This document shows, piece after piece, positions 29,069 through 38,056 of a stretch of 64,000 nt of DNA (positions are counted from its first letter, which is position 1; each line of letters begins with the position of its first letter). Under the pieces are notes generated by a model. That model was not told the origin of the DNA, searched no databases, and saw nothing but the letters and a program-made list of their open reading frames with translations. The position numbers and the translations under genes were made by a program. The stretch comes from Planctomycetaceae bacterium (GTDB taxonomy: Bacteria; Planctomycetota; Planctomycetia; Planctomycetales; Planctomycetaceae): positions 1 to 64,000 of the forward strand of contig JAWKUA010000004.1 in assembly GCA_041398785.1 (NCBI GenBank), written 5' to 3'.

Positions 29069-29097
29069 TTATTGATTCGTCGGAAACCGGATAGAAT
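29069..29097 (+). promoter_or_regulatory. Candidate promoter for the DUF1549/DUF1501 pair
   Basis: TTATTG and TAGAAT are separated by 17 bases. The -10 hexamer is a near-consensus match; the -35 is weak. It lies about 90 bases ahead of the ATG at 29185. Confidence 0.35.
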
Positions 29098-29184
29098 TGG
29101 CCTGAAATTGCCAGGATATCGTCCGGCGAGCCGAAGTAGTCTTTGCGAGGCGACCTGGCAATCGCGCTGAAAGTGAGCAACCCG

Positions 29185-30861
29185 ATGCGACTTCTTTCAA
29201 TACTGGCCATGTTGGTTGTCACGGGCGTGTTGTATCTGATGGTCGTGCAGGCTGGCCACATCACCCCCGCGGCACAGGCTCCGGCACAGCTTGCTGAAGC
29301 AGACCGGATCGACCACTCCGTAGCGCGAATCAACGCCTGGTTTCGGCGGCACTGGGCGGACGAGGGCCTGCAGCCTGCGGAGCTCGCGGATGATCTGACC
29401 GTTTTTCGGCGGCTGTCTCTGGCGCTGCACGGGACCGTGCCGTCGCTGGAGGAAATCCGGACGTTCAGTGCTGATTCATCGAAGGATCGTGTCGAGCGGT
29501 GGCTGACGAAAATGCTCGAAGACAGCCGTTTCGGTGACTACTTCGCGGAGCGACTGGCTCGCACAATTGTCGGAACGCAGGGCGGCGCGTTTGTCGTTTA
29601 CCGGCGAGACCGGCTGACAGACTGGCTGGGTGAGCAATTGCTCGCCGACCGTCCGTGGCCGGAGATCACTCGCGAACTGATTACGGCGGAAGGTCTCTGG
29701 ACGGATCACCCGGCGTCGAATTTCATCACCTCGGCGCTGGTCGACGGTGAGGGGATCGATGAAAACAAGCTGGCCGGAAAAACGGTGCGAGCATTTCTCG
29801 GGCAGCGGATCGACTGTGCTCAATGCCACAATCACCCGTTTGATACCTGGCAACAGCAGGACTTTGAGGGCCTTGCGGCGTTTTTCGGCCAGGCTCGGGT
29901 CACGCCCGGCGGTGCGGTTGATCGCACTCGCGAAGACGAACAGCCCGTGGAATACGAAGTCATCGATCCAGGTTCAGAAGTCGGCCGGCTGGTCAAACCA
30001 CGCGTTCCGTTCCATGACGATTGGCTGCCCACAACCGGAACCCGGCGCGAGCAGCTCGCCGGCTGGGTCGTCCATCCGGAAAATCGCAGGTTTGAACGTG
30101 CCATCGCAAACCGAATCTGGGGATTGATGTTCGGCCGGCCGTATCACGATCCGGTTGATGACCTGCCCCACCCGAAGGACGGCGAGGCCGATCCCGACCT
30201 GCTGGACATTCTCGGGGCCGAGTACCGAGCCAACGGTGAGAGCCTGCGTTTTCTGGTTCGGATGATCGGTGAATCGGATGCATTTCGCCTGCGATCCGAT
30301 GCGGAAAACGTCGAGCAGGAAACGTACGACGCCATGTCCGATCACTGGGCCGTGTTTCCCGTCGTTCGGCTACGCCCCGAGCAGGTGATTGGTTCGATGT
30401 TCCAGGCGGCTCACGTCAGGACGATCGACCAGAATTCCAACCTGTTCGTGCGGTTCCGACGGTTGCTGAACGAGAACGATTTTCTGAAGGAATACGGAGA
30501 TCTGGGTGAAGACGAGCTATTGCAGCAAACCGGCACAATTCCCCAGGCACTGCTGAGAATGAACGGAAAGTTTACACGGGAACTGACTCAAGCGGAGGCG
30601 TTTTCGGCAGCGGGGCAGATCGCTCAGTTTTCGCCCGATGACGAATCGCTGGTTACGAATTGCTTTCTGACATGCCTGACCCGGCTTCCGGCCGCTGATG
30701 AGCTGAGATACTTCGCCGGTCAGTTGGCGGAAGCTGCGAATCCGGACGGCGAAAACTCCGCGGATCATGCCGACGACCAGGCGGCTGCCTCCCGCGAAGA
30801 GACGATTCGTGACTTGTACTGGGTGCTTTTCAATTCACCGGAGTTTTCGTGGAATCACTAA
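29185..30861 (+). CDS. DUF1549/DUF1553 domain protein
   Basis: A 558-residue exported protein of the DUF1549-DUF1553 type found in large numbers in planctomycetes. An N-terminal signal or anchor (MRLLSILAMLVVTGVLYLMV) is followed by DUF1549 (about residues 40-220). That domain ends in the CAQCHNHPFDTW motif, which has a haem-like CxxCH. DUF1553 (about residues 270-540) contains NRIWGLMFGRPYHDPVDDL and RLRPEQVIGSMFQAA. The family usually acts together with DUF1501 proteins, and one follows immediately (overlapping operon). A role in polysaccharide metabolism is often suggested but unproven. Start: the ATG at 29185 is chosen over upstream alternatives because it begins the signal peptide. Confidence 0.9.
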   Translation: MRLLSILAMLVVTGVLYLMVVQAGHITPAAQAPAQLAEADRIDHSVARINAWFRRHWADEGLQPAELADDLTVFRRLSLALHGTVPSLEEIRTFSADSSKDRVERWLTKMLEDSRFGDYFAERLARTIVGTQGGAFVVYRRDRLTDWLGEQLLADRPWPEITRELITAEGLWTDHPASNFITSALVDGEGIDENKLAGKTVRAFLGQRIDCAQCHNHPFDTWQQQDFEGLAAFFGQARVTPGGAVDRTREDEQPVEYEVIDPGSEVGRLVKPRVPFHDDWLPTTGTRREQLAGWVVHPENRRFERAIANRIWGLMFGRPYHDPVDDLPHPKDGEADPDLLDILGAEYRANGESLRFLVRMIGESDAFRLRSDAENVEQETYDAMSDHWAVFPVVRLRPEQVIGSMFQAAHVRTIDQNSNLFVRFRRLLNENDFLKEYGDLGEDELLQQTGTIPQALLRMNGKFTRELTQAEAFSAAGQIAQFSPDDESLVTNCFLTCLTRLPAADELRYFAGQLAEAANPDGENSADHADDQAAASREETIRDLYWVLFNSPEFSWNH

Positions 30862-30863
30862 CC

Positions 30864-32162
30864 ATGAGCGGTTCACCACATCAACACACTCGTCGCAGCG
30901 TCCTGCAATCAATGGCGGCGATGGGGCTCTCAGTGATGCTTCCCGGCATGAACGCGCGAGCCGCCGGTCTGCGCCGCAGTGAGCGTCCCAAGTCACTAAT
31001 CACGCTGTGGATGTCGGGCGGCATGAGTCAGTTGGAATCCTGGGATCCTCACCCGCAGGCTCCCGGCGACGACCAGATCGCGCCGATCCGCACGACAGTC
31101 GACGGGCTGCAGATTTCGAATCTGCTTCCGCAAATGGCCGAACAGATGCACTTGACGACGCTGATCCGATCGTTGACATCACTGGAAGGCGATCACGAAC
31201 GCGGGACGTTCTTCGTGAAAACGGGGTATCGGCTGGAACCTACGCTGCAGTATCCGGCTTTGGGAGCCATCGCTGCCCGCGAATTGCCCGATCACGGGGT
31301 TGAGATCCCCCAGCATGTGTCGCTGGGAGGCGAACAGTTCTGGCCGCTGGGCGGGTACCTTGGAAACGAATGGGATGCTTTCCGAGTCTTCGACCCGGGG
31401 CGACTGCAGGGAAATCTGCACTCCGGTGTTTCGGATTCACAGCAGCATCGCCGGCTGGAGGGTCTGAGTGTGCTGGGCCGCGCATTCGAACACGGCCGTC
31501 CGAAAGCGCTCGACAGGACGCTGCACAAGGACACCGTTGATCGCGCTTTGAAAATGATGTCGTCGGATCAGCTAGACGCGTTTCAAATCGACGACGAACC
31601 GGCCGCAGTCAGGCAAGCGTACGGCGACACACGCTTCGGCCGGGGTTGCCTCGTCGCGCGTCGTCTTGTGGAAACAGGTGTGCGGGCCATTGAAGTATGC
31701 CTCAACGGCTTTGACACTCACATTGACAACTACAAAGGCCAGAAGACCAATTGCGAAATCCTCGACCCGGCATTTGCGACGCTGCTGACGGAACTGCGTG
31801 AGCGAGACCTGCTGGCGTCGACGATCGTGCTCTGCATCAGCGAATTCGGCCGTACACCGCAGATCAATCCTGCGGGTGGTCGTGATCACTGGCCCAATTG
31901 GTTTTCCTGCGTCGTTGCCGGCGGAGGCTTTCGTGAAGGGCTGGTGCTGGGTCTGACGCCGGGAACCGTGCCCGCAGTCAGCGATATCAGGCCCGAGGAT
32001 CCGATTACAATTCCGGAGCTTTACGCAACGATCCTGCATTCGATGGGAATCGACGGAAGCCTCGAATTCATCACACCGATCGGGAGGCCGATCCGGTATG
32101 CGTCGGCTGACCCTGTTGCGAGGCTGCTGACCGACGCCGCCGCGGCTGGAATTCGAACGTAG
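30864..32162 (+). CDS. DUF1501 domain protein, Tat-type signal
   Basis: A 432-residue DUF1501 protein, a branch of the alkaline-phosphatase/sulfatase-like superfamily. The N-terminus carries a Tat-like signal (TRRSVLQSMAAMGLSVMLPG). Family motifs include LITLWMSGGMSQLESWDPHP, GDHERGTFFVKTGYR, GRGCLVARRLVETGVRAIEV, CISEFGRTPQINPAGGRDHW and the final INS-like region FITPIGRPI. The ATG at 30864 starts two bases after the stop of the DUF1549/1553 gene, so translation is probably coupled. The catalytic activity of the family is unknown. The ATG is preferred over an upstream in-frame start within the preceding gene. Confidence 0.92.
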   Translation: MSGSPHQHTRRSVLQSMAAMGLSVMLPGMNARAAGLRRSERPKSLITLWMSGGMSQLESWDPHPQAPGDDQIAPIRTTVDGLQISNLLPQMAEQMHLTTLIRSLTSLEGDHERGTFFVKTGYRLEPTLQYPALGAIAARELPDHGVEIPQHVSLGGEQFWPLGGYLGNEWDAFRVFDPGRLQGNLHSGVSDSQQHRRLEGLSVLGRAFEHGRPKALDRTLHKDTVDRALKMMSSDQLDAFQIDDEPAAVRQAYGDTRFGRGCLVARRLVETGVRAIEVCLNGFDTHIDNYKGQKTNCEILDPAFATLLTELRERDLLASTIVLCISEFGRTPQINPAGGRDHWPNWFSCVVAGGGFREGLVLGLTPGTVPAVSDIRPEDPITIPELYATILHSMGIDGSLEFITPIGRPIRYASADPVARLLTDAAAAGIRT

Positions 32163-32266
32163 CGTGCGGGAACGCACGACCTGACAGGCCGTTGTGAGGC
32201 GTGGCTGTGGTTGTTCAGGTATGGCCCGAATTGCGACCGTGATGATGTCGGCCTATAGTTCCGGCC

Positions 32267-33130
32267 ATGCAGGGACATGTGCCTCAACCGGAACGTCAGA
32301 TCGTCATCAACGGAGTCGGCCTGATCGGTGGGTCAATTGCCGCAGCCGTCCGTCGGCGGTTCCCGGACACACGAATCGTGGGGATCGGCCGCTCCGAGAC
32401 GCGACTGCAGGCGGCCGAAGATGCCGGATTGCTGGATGGGTGGTCGACGCGGCTGGACGCGTCTCACGTGCAGGACGGTGTTGTGATTATCTGCCTACCA
32501 GTCGACATGATTGTCGACGCAGTGCGGCAAACGGCGAGTCTTGCGTCGGGGCATGTGCTGATCACGGACGCCGGCAGCACCAAGGCCAGGATCTGTGATC
32601 GCGTGTCGCAGGATCCCGCTGCCGCGCGCCTGTTTGTGGGAGCCCATCCGATCGCCGGCAGCGACCGGGGAGGCTTTGAACATGCCCGGGAAGACCTCTT
32701 TGAAGGTCGCTCCTGCATCGTTACGGAGTCCTCCGCCGGCGCTGAAAGGGTTGAGCGAACTGAGCGATTCTGGAGGTCGCTCGGCTGCCGAGTAACCCGG
32801 ATGACTGCACAGCAGCACGATCGAATCCTGGCGCGCACCAGCCACCTTCCTCACTTGTTAGCCAGTGTTGCCGCCGCCTGTGTCGCAGAGGATCAGTTGC
32901 CGTTTACCGGGTCCGGGTTTCGGGACACGACGCGCGTCGCAGCCGGTTCGCCGTCTTTATGGCAACAGATCCTGTGCTGCAATCGCGATGAAGTCCTGTC
33001 TTCAATTGGCGAGGCTGAATCTCAACTGAAGAAGCTTCGAGCGGCAATCCAGGACGGCGATTCCGACGTTCTGCAAAAGCTTCTGGACGACGCTGCGCGC
33101 CGCCGCAGTCAGCTTGACGAAGATTCCTGA
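32267..33130 (+). CDS. tyrA: Prephenate dehydrogenase
   Basis: Oxidatively decarboxylates prephenate to 4-hydroxyphenylpyruvate in tyrosine biosynthesis. The 287-residue protein has the Rossmann motif INGVGLIGGSIAAAVRRR near its N-terminus, the DAGSTKARIC segment, the substrate-binding GAHPIAGSDRGGFEHA motif and a helical dimerisation domain with RTSHLPHLLASVAAA. No chorismate mutase or ACT domain is attached, so it is the short monofunctional form. Its last 22 bases overlap the end of the convergent gene at 33109. Confidence 0.92.
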   Translation: MQGHVPQPERQIVINGVGLIGGSIAAAVRRRFPDTRIVGIGRSETRLQAAEDAGLLDGWSTRLDASHVQDGVVIICLPVDMIVDAVRQTASLASGHVLITDAGSTKARICDRVSQDPAAARLFVGAHPIAGSDRGGFEHAREDLFEGRSCIVTESSAGAERVERTERFWRSLGCRVTRMTAQQHDRILARTSHLPHLLASVAAACVAEDQLPFTGSGFRDTTRVAAGSPSLWQQILCCNRDEVLSSIGEAESQLKKLRAAIQDGDSDVLQKLLDDAARRRSQLDEDS

Positions 33131-33447
33131 GATTCATCGCGGATGCGGAATCTGTCGAATCCAAAGCGTTCCAGAGCTGTCGAAAGTCGCCGGTTGCGCT
33201 GCTGCGAACTTTCACCTCTTCCGATTCCCTCAACAATTGTCGCGGCCGCAATCGTCGCCACACGACAGACGGCCAGCGGAATTCGAAACGGAGCGAGGTC
33301 CGCGAACAGTTCATCCTCACTGCAGACCTCACCGTACTTTTCGCCGCAGTACGTAAGTTCCAGCCCGCGCAGGTCCGCACTCCACTGGTAGTCGAAGGGT
33401 CCGAATCGTCGTCCCCTGTTGCAGACCCAGAACGCGGTGCCGGACAT
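33109..33447 (-). CDS. Small conserved hypothetical protein
   Basis: A 112-residue protein beginning MSGTAFWVCNRGRRFGPFDY. The compact N-terminal part (about residues 1-60) has many aromatic and cysteine residues and reads WSADLRGLELTYCGEKYGEV, a pattern I associate with short uncharacterised planctomycete proteins; this memory is not a database result. The C-terminal 50 residues are basic and less structured. The open frame extends 30 codons upstream without sense. Its 3' end overlaps the end of tyrA by 22 bases in convergent orientation. No function can be assigned. Confidence 0.6.
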   Translation of the reverse strand: MSGTAFWVCNRGRRFGPFDYQWSADLRGLELTYCGEKYGEVCSEDELFADLAPFRIPLAVCRVATIAAATIVEGIGRGESSQQRNRRLSTALERFGFDRFRIRDESQESSSS

Positions 33448-33641
33448 CTGGATTTCGCTGGAAAACTTTGCCACAGTCGTGTCCTGCCTGCTCCGCCGCG
33501 CGATGGATCCGCGAAGCGCCGAAGATCGTATCAGCAAAGCTCAGGTTGTGGGAATCCGTTTCCTGAAGGCTGTCCACAACGGGCGGATTCCCGGCCCCGG
33601 ACTTTCGAAAAGATTTCAGAGTTGTCGGCTGCCGTGAGGGG

Positions 33642-33715
33642 TTGACAAGCCCTTCGCGCTGTGGCTATCACTCGGCTGATCCGCCGATCTCAGAACTCGT
33701 TCAACTCAATAGAAT
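33642..33715 (+). promoter_or_regulatory. Candidate promoter region of the acidic-protein gene
   Basis: TTGACA at 33642 with CTATCA/TATCAC 17-18 bases downstream is one possible promoter. A TAGAAT hexamer at 33710 with a poor -35 is another, closer to the ATG at 33743. I cannot choose between them. Confidence 0.3.
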
Positions 33716-33742
33716 TTTGCATACCTGACAGGGGCTGGAGTT

Positions 33743-34063
33743 ATGTTGCTGGCATTTGCTTTGGAATCGTTCTTCCGATCAGATGCAGTCGTGGTGTCTC
33801 CCGGGGCAACGGTTCGACAGCGCCAATGCCTGTCGCCGGCTGTCCTGATGCAGGACGACGACGTTGATGCCGACGACTTCGACGACGACGAAGACGATCT
33901 GGATGACGACGAGGATCTGGATGATGAAGATCTCGACGATGACGATTTCGACGACGAAGACTTCGAGGACGAGGATGATGACGAAGACTTCGACGACGAA
34001 GATGACGACTTCGATGACGACGACGATCTGGACGAATTCGAAGAGGACGATGACGAGTTCTAA
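33743..34063 (+). CDS. Highly acidic Asp/Glu-repeat protein
   Basis: A 106-residue frame whose last 70 residues are almost only Asp and Glu with regularly spaced Phe or Leu (units such as DDDFDDEDF and DDEDLDDEDL). It resembles histone-mimic-like or calcium-binding acidic tails but has no recognised domain. The start is uncertain: the ATG at 33743 has GGAG very close, while the ATG at 33848 (MQDDDVDADD) would give a purely acidic 71-residue protein. A good terminator follows at 34120, and promoter-like hexamers precede it, so this is likely to be an expressed gene rather than a repeat alone. Confidence 0.6.
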   Translation: MLLAFALESFFRSDAVVVSPGATVRQRQCLSPAVLMQDDDVDADDFDDDEDDLDDDEDLDDEDLDDDDFDDEDFEDEDDDEDFDDEDDDFDDDDDLDEFEEDDDEF

Positions 34064-34119
34064 CGATTCGCCTGCCTGCACAGTCTGACAATCTGATGCC
34101 GCCCGATCGTTTCTCTGGT

Positions 34120-34156
34120 AGACGTCTTTCCTCAGTTGAAGGACGTCTGTTTTCTT
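34120..34156 (+). terminator. Terminator after the acidic-protein gene
   Basis: AGACGTCTTTC pairs with GAAGGACGTCT (11 pairs, one of them G-U) around a seven-base loop. It is followed by GTTTTCTT on the plus strand, 57 bases after the stop codon. Confidence 0.7.
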
Positions 34157-34332
34157 GCGCATTCCCGGCGGGTGGGCCGCGTGACGACCGGTGGTCGGCA
34201 GCTTCCGTCATCCGCGCAGCTCTGTGCCACTGCTTCCGCGGCCGGATTTCGAAGGTTCGTCGGGAAACTCTTTGCGGCATCGCTGTGGCTGTCGGGCCGC
34301 GATGCCGGCCTTCGGTCGTTGGGGACCATTGA

Positions 34333-35157
34333 ATGAACGAAATTCGTCAGCAGGTACAGGAGGCGACAGACCGGGTCCGAACCGTCTGGTCGGGCAGGCC
34401 GGTCATTGGAATCGTACTCGGCACGGGACTCGGAGGACTGGCTGACCGAATCGACGCTGATATCCGGATCCCCTATTGCGAGATTCCGCATTTTCCGGAC
34501 GCAACGGCACCCTCACATGCCGGTCACCTCGTATGCGGCTCGATGCACGGAGTGCCGCTCGTCGCGATGGAAGGCCGTTTTCACTACTACGAGGGCTACA
34601 CGCTGCAACAGGTGACGTTTCCCGTGCGGCTGATGAAGGCACTGGGCGCGGAAATCCTGATCCTGACAAGTGCCGTGGGGGGCATGAACCCCGATTTTCG
34701 ACTGTCCGATGTCGTCATCATCGAGGACCACATCAACCTGATGCCTGACAACCCGTTGCGCGGCGTCAATGATGATTCACTTGGTCCGCGGTTTCCCGAT
34801 ATGAGCGAGCCATACGATCACGAACTTATCAGCCTTGCGACTACGACCGCCGGGAACCTGGACATTGCCGTTCAAACAGGGACTCTCGTTGCCGTGCCGG
34901 GGCCAAACCTGGAAACGCGTGCCGAGTACCGAATGCTGCGGCTCATCGGAGCGGACGTTGTCGGAATGTCGACGGTTCCGGAAGTCATTGTCGCGAACCA
35001 TGCGGGGCTGCGGGCGATCGCATTCTCAATCGTCACCGATATGTGCCTGCCGGAGCTGCTGGAGCCGGTGGCAATCGAGAAGATTCTGAAAGTTGCAGCC
35101 GAAGGCGGCGCCAGACTGGAACGACTCCTCAGTGAGTTGATCCGACGGCTGGGTTAG
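34333..35157 (+). CDS. Purine nucleoside phosphorylase
   Basis: Phosphorolyses guanosine and inosine nucleosides in purine salvage. The 274-residue protein is the trimeric PNP type: the phosphate-binding loop IVLGTGLGGL, then PSHAGHLVCG, AMEGRFHYYEGYT, the LTSAVGGMNP segment, the GPNLETRAEYRMLR loop and GADVVGMSTVPEVIVANHAG with the purine-binding residues. Length is normal. It has no operon partner in the same direction. The stop codon lies at the edge of an inverted-repeat element. Confidence 0.95.
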   Translation: MNEIRQQVQEATDRVRTVWSGRPVIGIVLGTGLGGLADRIDADIRIPYCEIPHFPDATAPSHAGHLVCGSMHGVPLVAMEGRFHYYEGYTLQQVTFPVRLMKALGAEILILTSAVGGMNPDFRLSDVVIIEDHINLMPDNPLRGVNDDSLGPRFPDMSEPYDHELISLATTTAGNLDIAVQTGTLVAVPGPNLETRAEYRMLRLIGADVVGMSTVPEVIVANHAGLRAIAFSIVTDMCLPELLEPVAIEKILKVAAEGGARLERLLSELIRRLG

Positions 35158-35274
35158 CAGCCCGTTGAAAGAATTGCCTGGAACTTTGGCGTCGGCACGC
35201 AAACTTGTTGAAATCGAGCCACCGAAAAGTTCCAGACGCCTGCTTCAATACAGCAACGTTTTTCAACAGACTGC
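35157..35274. repeat. Imperfect terminal-inverted-repeat element (possible MITE remnant)
   Basis: The left end (GCAGCCCGTTGAAAGAATTGC) and the reverse complement of the right end (GCAGTCTGTTGAAAAACGTTGC) match at most positions, including an exact GTTGAAA. A second inner pair (CTGGAACTTT) also occurs in inverted orientation in each arm. No coding potential inside. It begins at the stop codon of the phosphorylase gene. The remaining bases up to about 35640 show nothing recognisable. Confidence 0.4.
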
Positions 35275-35644
35275 CGGCCGGTTCATTGTCAGAAACCACC
35301 GCAAATCGTTTCCATCCGGGCCGTTGCTTTGAGCGAAGAGTTCCCGTGAACCAGCGTTTCCTGGTATGTCTGCAGTCGCGATTACGAGTCACAAAGACTG
35401 TCGGCGCCGGATGTCACAGTGGTGGGGAGATTTTCGCACTCTGTCTGGCCGTTGGAACAAGCCGGAATGATTCCAGCGAGTCATTCAGTCCGCGGCGACC
35501 CGGCCTCCGGCATCTGATTCTGCCGTGTGCCCCAGGAACACGCTGTGCGATGTTACACCGATCCGGTCGTCGCAGGCATTCCGTCGAGTCATGGTCCCGT
35601 CGAAACGGAGGCTGAAGAAACCAGGATACCGAAGTAGCGAACAG

Positions 35645-35676
35645 AAAAAGCCGAGGCAGTTCTCTGCCTCGGCTTT
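35645..35676 (-). terminator. Terminator after the glycine-rich surface protein gene
   Basis: A perfect 13-base stem (AAAGCCGAGGCAG with CTGCCTCGGCTTT) closes a TTCT tetraloop. On the minus strand the stem runs into five T residues. It lies about 60 bases after the stop at 35736. Confidence 0.85.
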
Positions 35677-35735
35677 CAGTTTCCTGTTGCGGCGGTAGCA
35701 GGCCGCAGAGGAGGAGTACAATCTGTCAGACGCCG

Positions 35736-37007
35736 TTACGGTGACGCCGGAGTACGATCGTTGTTGTTGTCGGCGATCGCCGCAGCGATACCTGCAGCCG
35801 CTCCGATTCCGAGCAATGCGCCCAAGCCACCGCCGCCCCCAAATCCACCGCCACCGCCGGCAAATCCGCCACCGCCACCGGGAAATCCACCGCCGGGGAA
35901 GCCTCCGCCAACAAACGGAGCAGGACCGGTCGGAAATGGTCCACCGGGTCCACCAGGGCCTCCTGGAACCCCGGCACCCCCGTCTCCGCCATTCCCGGAG
36001 CCAACACCGATGCCAGCTCCTGCGGCACCGCCCTGTCCTTTGATGATGGCAGTTGAGGCACCTGCTGCGGCGATCTTCGTACTGGTCGGAATAAACTCAC
36101 TGCTTCGCTCTAAATCGGCAAAGTTTCCGACAACATCGATGCCGGACGCGGCAATCCCGTCAGTCCCGGCAGCAACCATTGCATAGATGCCTGGCAACAC
36201 ATTGGGGATCGTGAATGACCCGTCACGATTTACGCGAGCGGAGCTACCTTCCACACCTTCACTGACCAAATGGACGCGAAGATCATTCACGGGAACAATC
36301 TGCAGCGAGACCGGGTCAATCAGGCGGACAACGCCGTCCAGTGATCCATTCGCATTCAGTTGAACCTGCTCATGAGCGTACGCGGTAGGCTGATCACTCG
36401 TAGCCAGCACCGGCTGAGAAACGGGAATCGCTGCCGTCTCATCAGACTGTTCATTGCTGGCACTCATGACTCCCAATGCTCGTCCCACAATCGCTTTCAC
36501 AGCCGGTACGTCGACTGCAGGGACAAGCGTGGAGTTCAACTGGATGTCCTGAGAATTCAGGTCGAGCGACACCGGGATCAGCGGATCATTGGATTCGCGT
36601 TCGGCAAGAGCGTTGCCGGAAATGACGACGCCGTAAGTCAGCAGTCCCTGACTGCTGTTGGCCGTCAGGGTGTAGGCTCCGGTTCCAACTTCTCCCAGTG
36701 CGAACACACCTTCAGCGTCGGTGCTGGCCGTCACCATTCCTGTGCCATTTCCGGGTGCGATCGACACCGACACGCCACTGGCCGGCGACAAAACGCCACC
36801 ATCCGAAATTGTTGAAATCCGGCCGGAAAGGCGTGCTGCCAGAGAAATCCCTGACAGATCCGTCGCGACTTCGGTTTCTTCCACCACTGTGGCAGACGCC
36901 GCTTCATTCTCGGCTGCAGCGCTCAGCGTGACATACATCGAGCCGACCGTCGTGGCACATGCCAGCGTCAGTGCGGCAAACCCCGGTACGAACTTCATGG
37001 TTTTCAT
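35736..37007 (-). CDS. Secreted protein with carboxypeptidase-regulatory-like domain and glycine-rich tail
   Basis: A 423-residue exported protein. The signal peptide is MKTMKFVPGFAALTLACAT, cleaved near LSAAAENE. Two beta-sandwich segments resemble carboxypeptidase-regulatory/Cna-B folds: about residues 55-135 (GVSVSIAPGNGTGMVTASTD, then GVFALGEVGTGAYTLTANS) and about 215-290 (GSSARVNRDGSFTIPNVLPG). The last 100 residues are almost only Gly with Pro, Phe and Ala, ending in an Ala-rich hydrophobic segment. The ATG at 37007 has GAAGGTAG ahead and begins the signal peptide; the 60-codon upstream extension is not credible. Probably an envelope or matrix protein. Confidence 0.75.
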   Translation of the reverse strand: MKTMKFVPGFAALTLACATTVGSMYVTLSAAAENEAASATVVEETEVATDLSGISLAARLSGRISTISDGGVLSPASGVSVSIAPGNGTGMVTASTDAEGVFALGEVGTGAYTLTANSSQGLLTYGVVISGNALAERESNDPLIPVSLDLNSQDIQLNSTLVPAVDVPAVKAIVGRALGVMSASNEQSDETAAIPVSQPVLATSDQPTAYAHEQVQLNANGSLDGVVRLIDPVSLQIVPVNDLRVHLVSEGVEGSSARVNRDGSFTIPNVLPGIYAMVAAGTDGIAASGIDVVGNFADLERSSEFIPTSTKIAAAGASTAIIKGQGGAAGAGIGVGSGNGGDGGAGVPGGPGGPGGPFPTGPAPFVGGGFPGGGFPGGGGGFAGGGGGFGGGGGLGALLGIGAAAGIAAAIADNNNDRTPASP

Positions 37008-37245
37008 TTTGCTACCTTCTGATTGACTTGCTGGGAGACCCGGCGAACCGGAAAACCATCTCATGGACCTGAATCCTGCCAAGGAGTGACTTTCCGCATC
37101 TGGTGGATTATTCTGCATCGACACAGGGCAATGCAAACGGAATCGGCAGAAATCGGCAAATCCGAAAAAATTACCGGTTCCCCCCATTCATCCGCATCAT
37201 CCATTCGTTCCTCCGTTTTCGGGCCTCACCAGTTACTCGACGTCC

Positions 37246-38025
37246 ATGCGAATCACTACCTGGAATGTCAACGGATTGCGGGCGGCGATTCGCAAAGGCT
37301 TTGCTGAACACATCGCGGAAATTCAGCCTGACGTGTTGCTGCTTCAGGAAGTCCGTGCGCTTCCGGAACAGCTTCCGGAACAGTGGCAACAACCCCACGG
37401 ATGGCACGTTGCATGGCATCCCGCCGACCGCAGGGGTTACTCGGGAACGGCGATTTGGTCTCGGTTTCCGATCAACGATCTTCGATACGGTCACCAGAAT
37501 GCCGGCCGGGAATCGGACATCGAGGGCCGACTGATTACCGTTTCGATCAACGGACTAAGCGTTTCCTGTGTGTACCTGCCGTCCGGTTCATCCGGTGAGC
37601 ACCGTCAGGCGGTGAAGGAGCAGTGGATGAGGAAGTTTCGTCGCTGGGCTGGCTGTCAAGGCCGGAGCGGCCCGACGATTTTCGGCGGCGACCTCAATAT
37701 CGCTCACACCGAACAGGACATTTTCTATGCCCGGGCGAACGAAAAGACGTCCGGGTTCCTGCCCCACGAACGGCGCTGGTTCAGCCGCCTTTTGGATTCC
37801 GGCTGGCACGACCTTGCCCGCGAACATTTCGGCGAGATGCAGGGGCCGTACTCCTGGTGGTCCAACCGCGGACGAGCACGCGAACTGGATCGCGGCTGGC
37901 GAATTGACTACCTGCTGGCCAACGCAGACGCACGTTCGCTGCTTCGGTCCGCCACAATTCACCGCGAAGCCGGTCAGACCGTTAGTGATCACGCTCCCGT
38001 ATCCGTCGACCTGCACTGGCCGTAG
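37246..38025 (+). CDS. xthA: Exodeoxyribonuclease III
   Basis: An AP endonuclease and 3'-to-5' exonuclease of base-excision repair. The 259-residue protein has all family motifs in order: TWNVNGLRAAIRKGF, DVLLLQEVRA with the metal-binding Glu, RRGYSGTAIWSR, IFGGDLNIAHTEQD with the catalytic Asp-Leu-Asn, RELDRGWRIDYLLA and the terminal VSDHAPVSVDL with the catalytic His. Length is normal. It is divergent from the glycine-rich protein gene and convergent with the DUF1559 gene. Confidence 0.95.
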   Translation: MRITTWNVNGLRAAIRKGFAEHIAEIQPDVLLLQEVRALPEQLPEQWQQPHGWHVAWHPADRRGYSGTAIWSRFPINDLRYGHQNAGRESDIEGRLITVSINGLSVSCVYLPSGSSGEHRQAVKEQWMRKFRRWAGCQGRSGPTIFGGDLNIAHTEQDIFYARANEKTSGFLPHERRWFSRLLDSGWHDLAREHFGEMQGPYSWWSNRGRARELDRGWRIDYLLANADARSLLRSATIHREAGQTVSDHAPVSVDLHWP

Positions 38026-38056
38026 TACGACGTGCCAATCGTGCGCTTCCGGGACC

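Noticed and set aside
35205..35615. A 136-codon plus-strand frame after the phosphorylase gene
   Set aside because: It begins inside the inverted-repeat element, has no plausible start signal and gives a Cys/Arg/Ser-rich product unlike a real protein.
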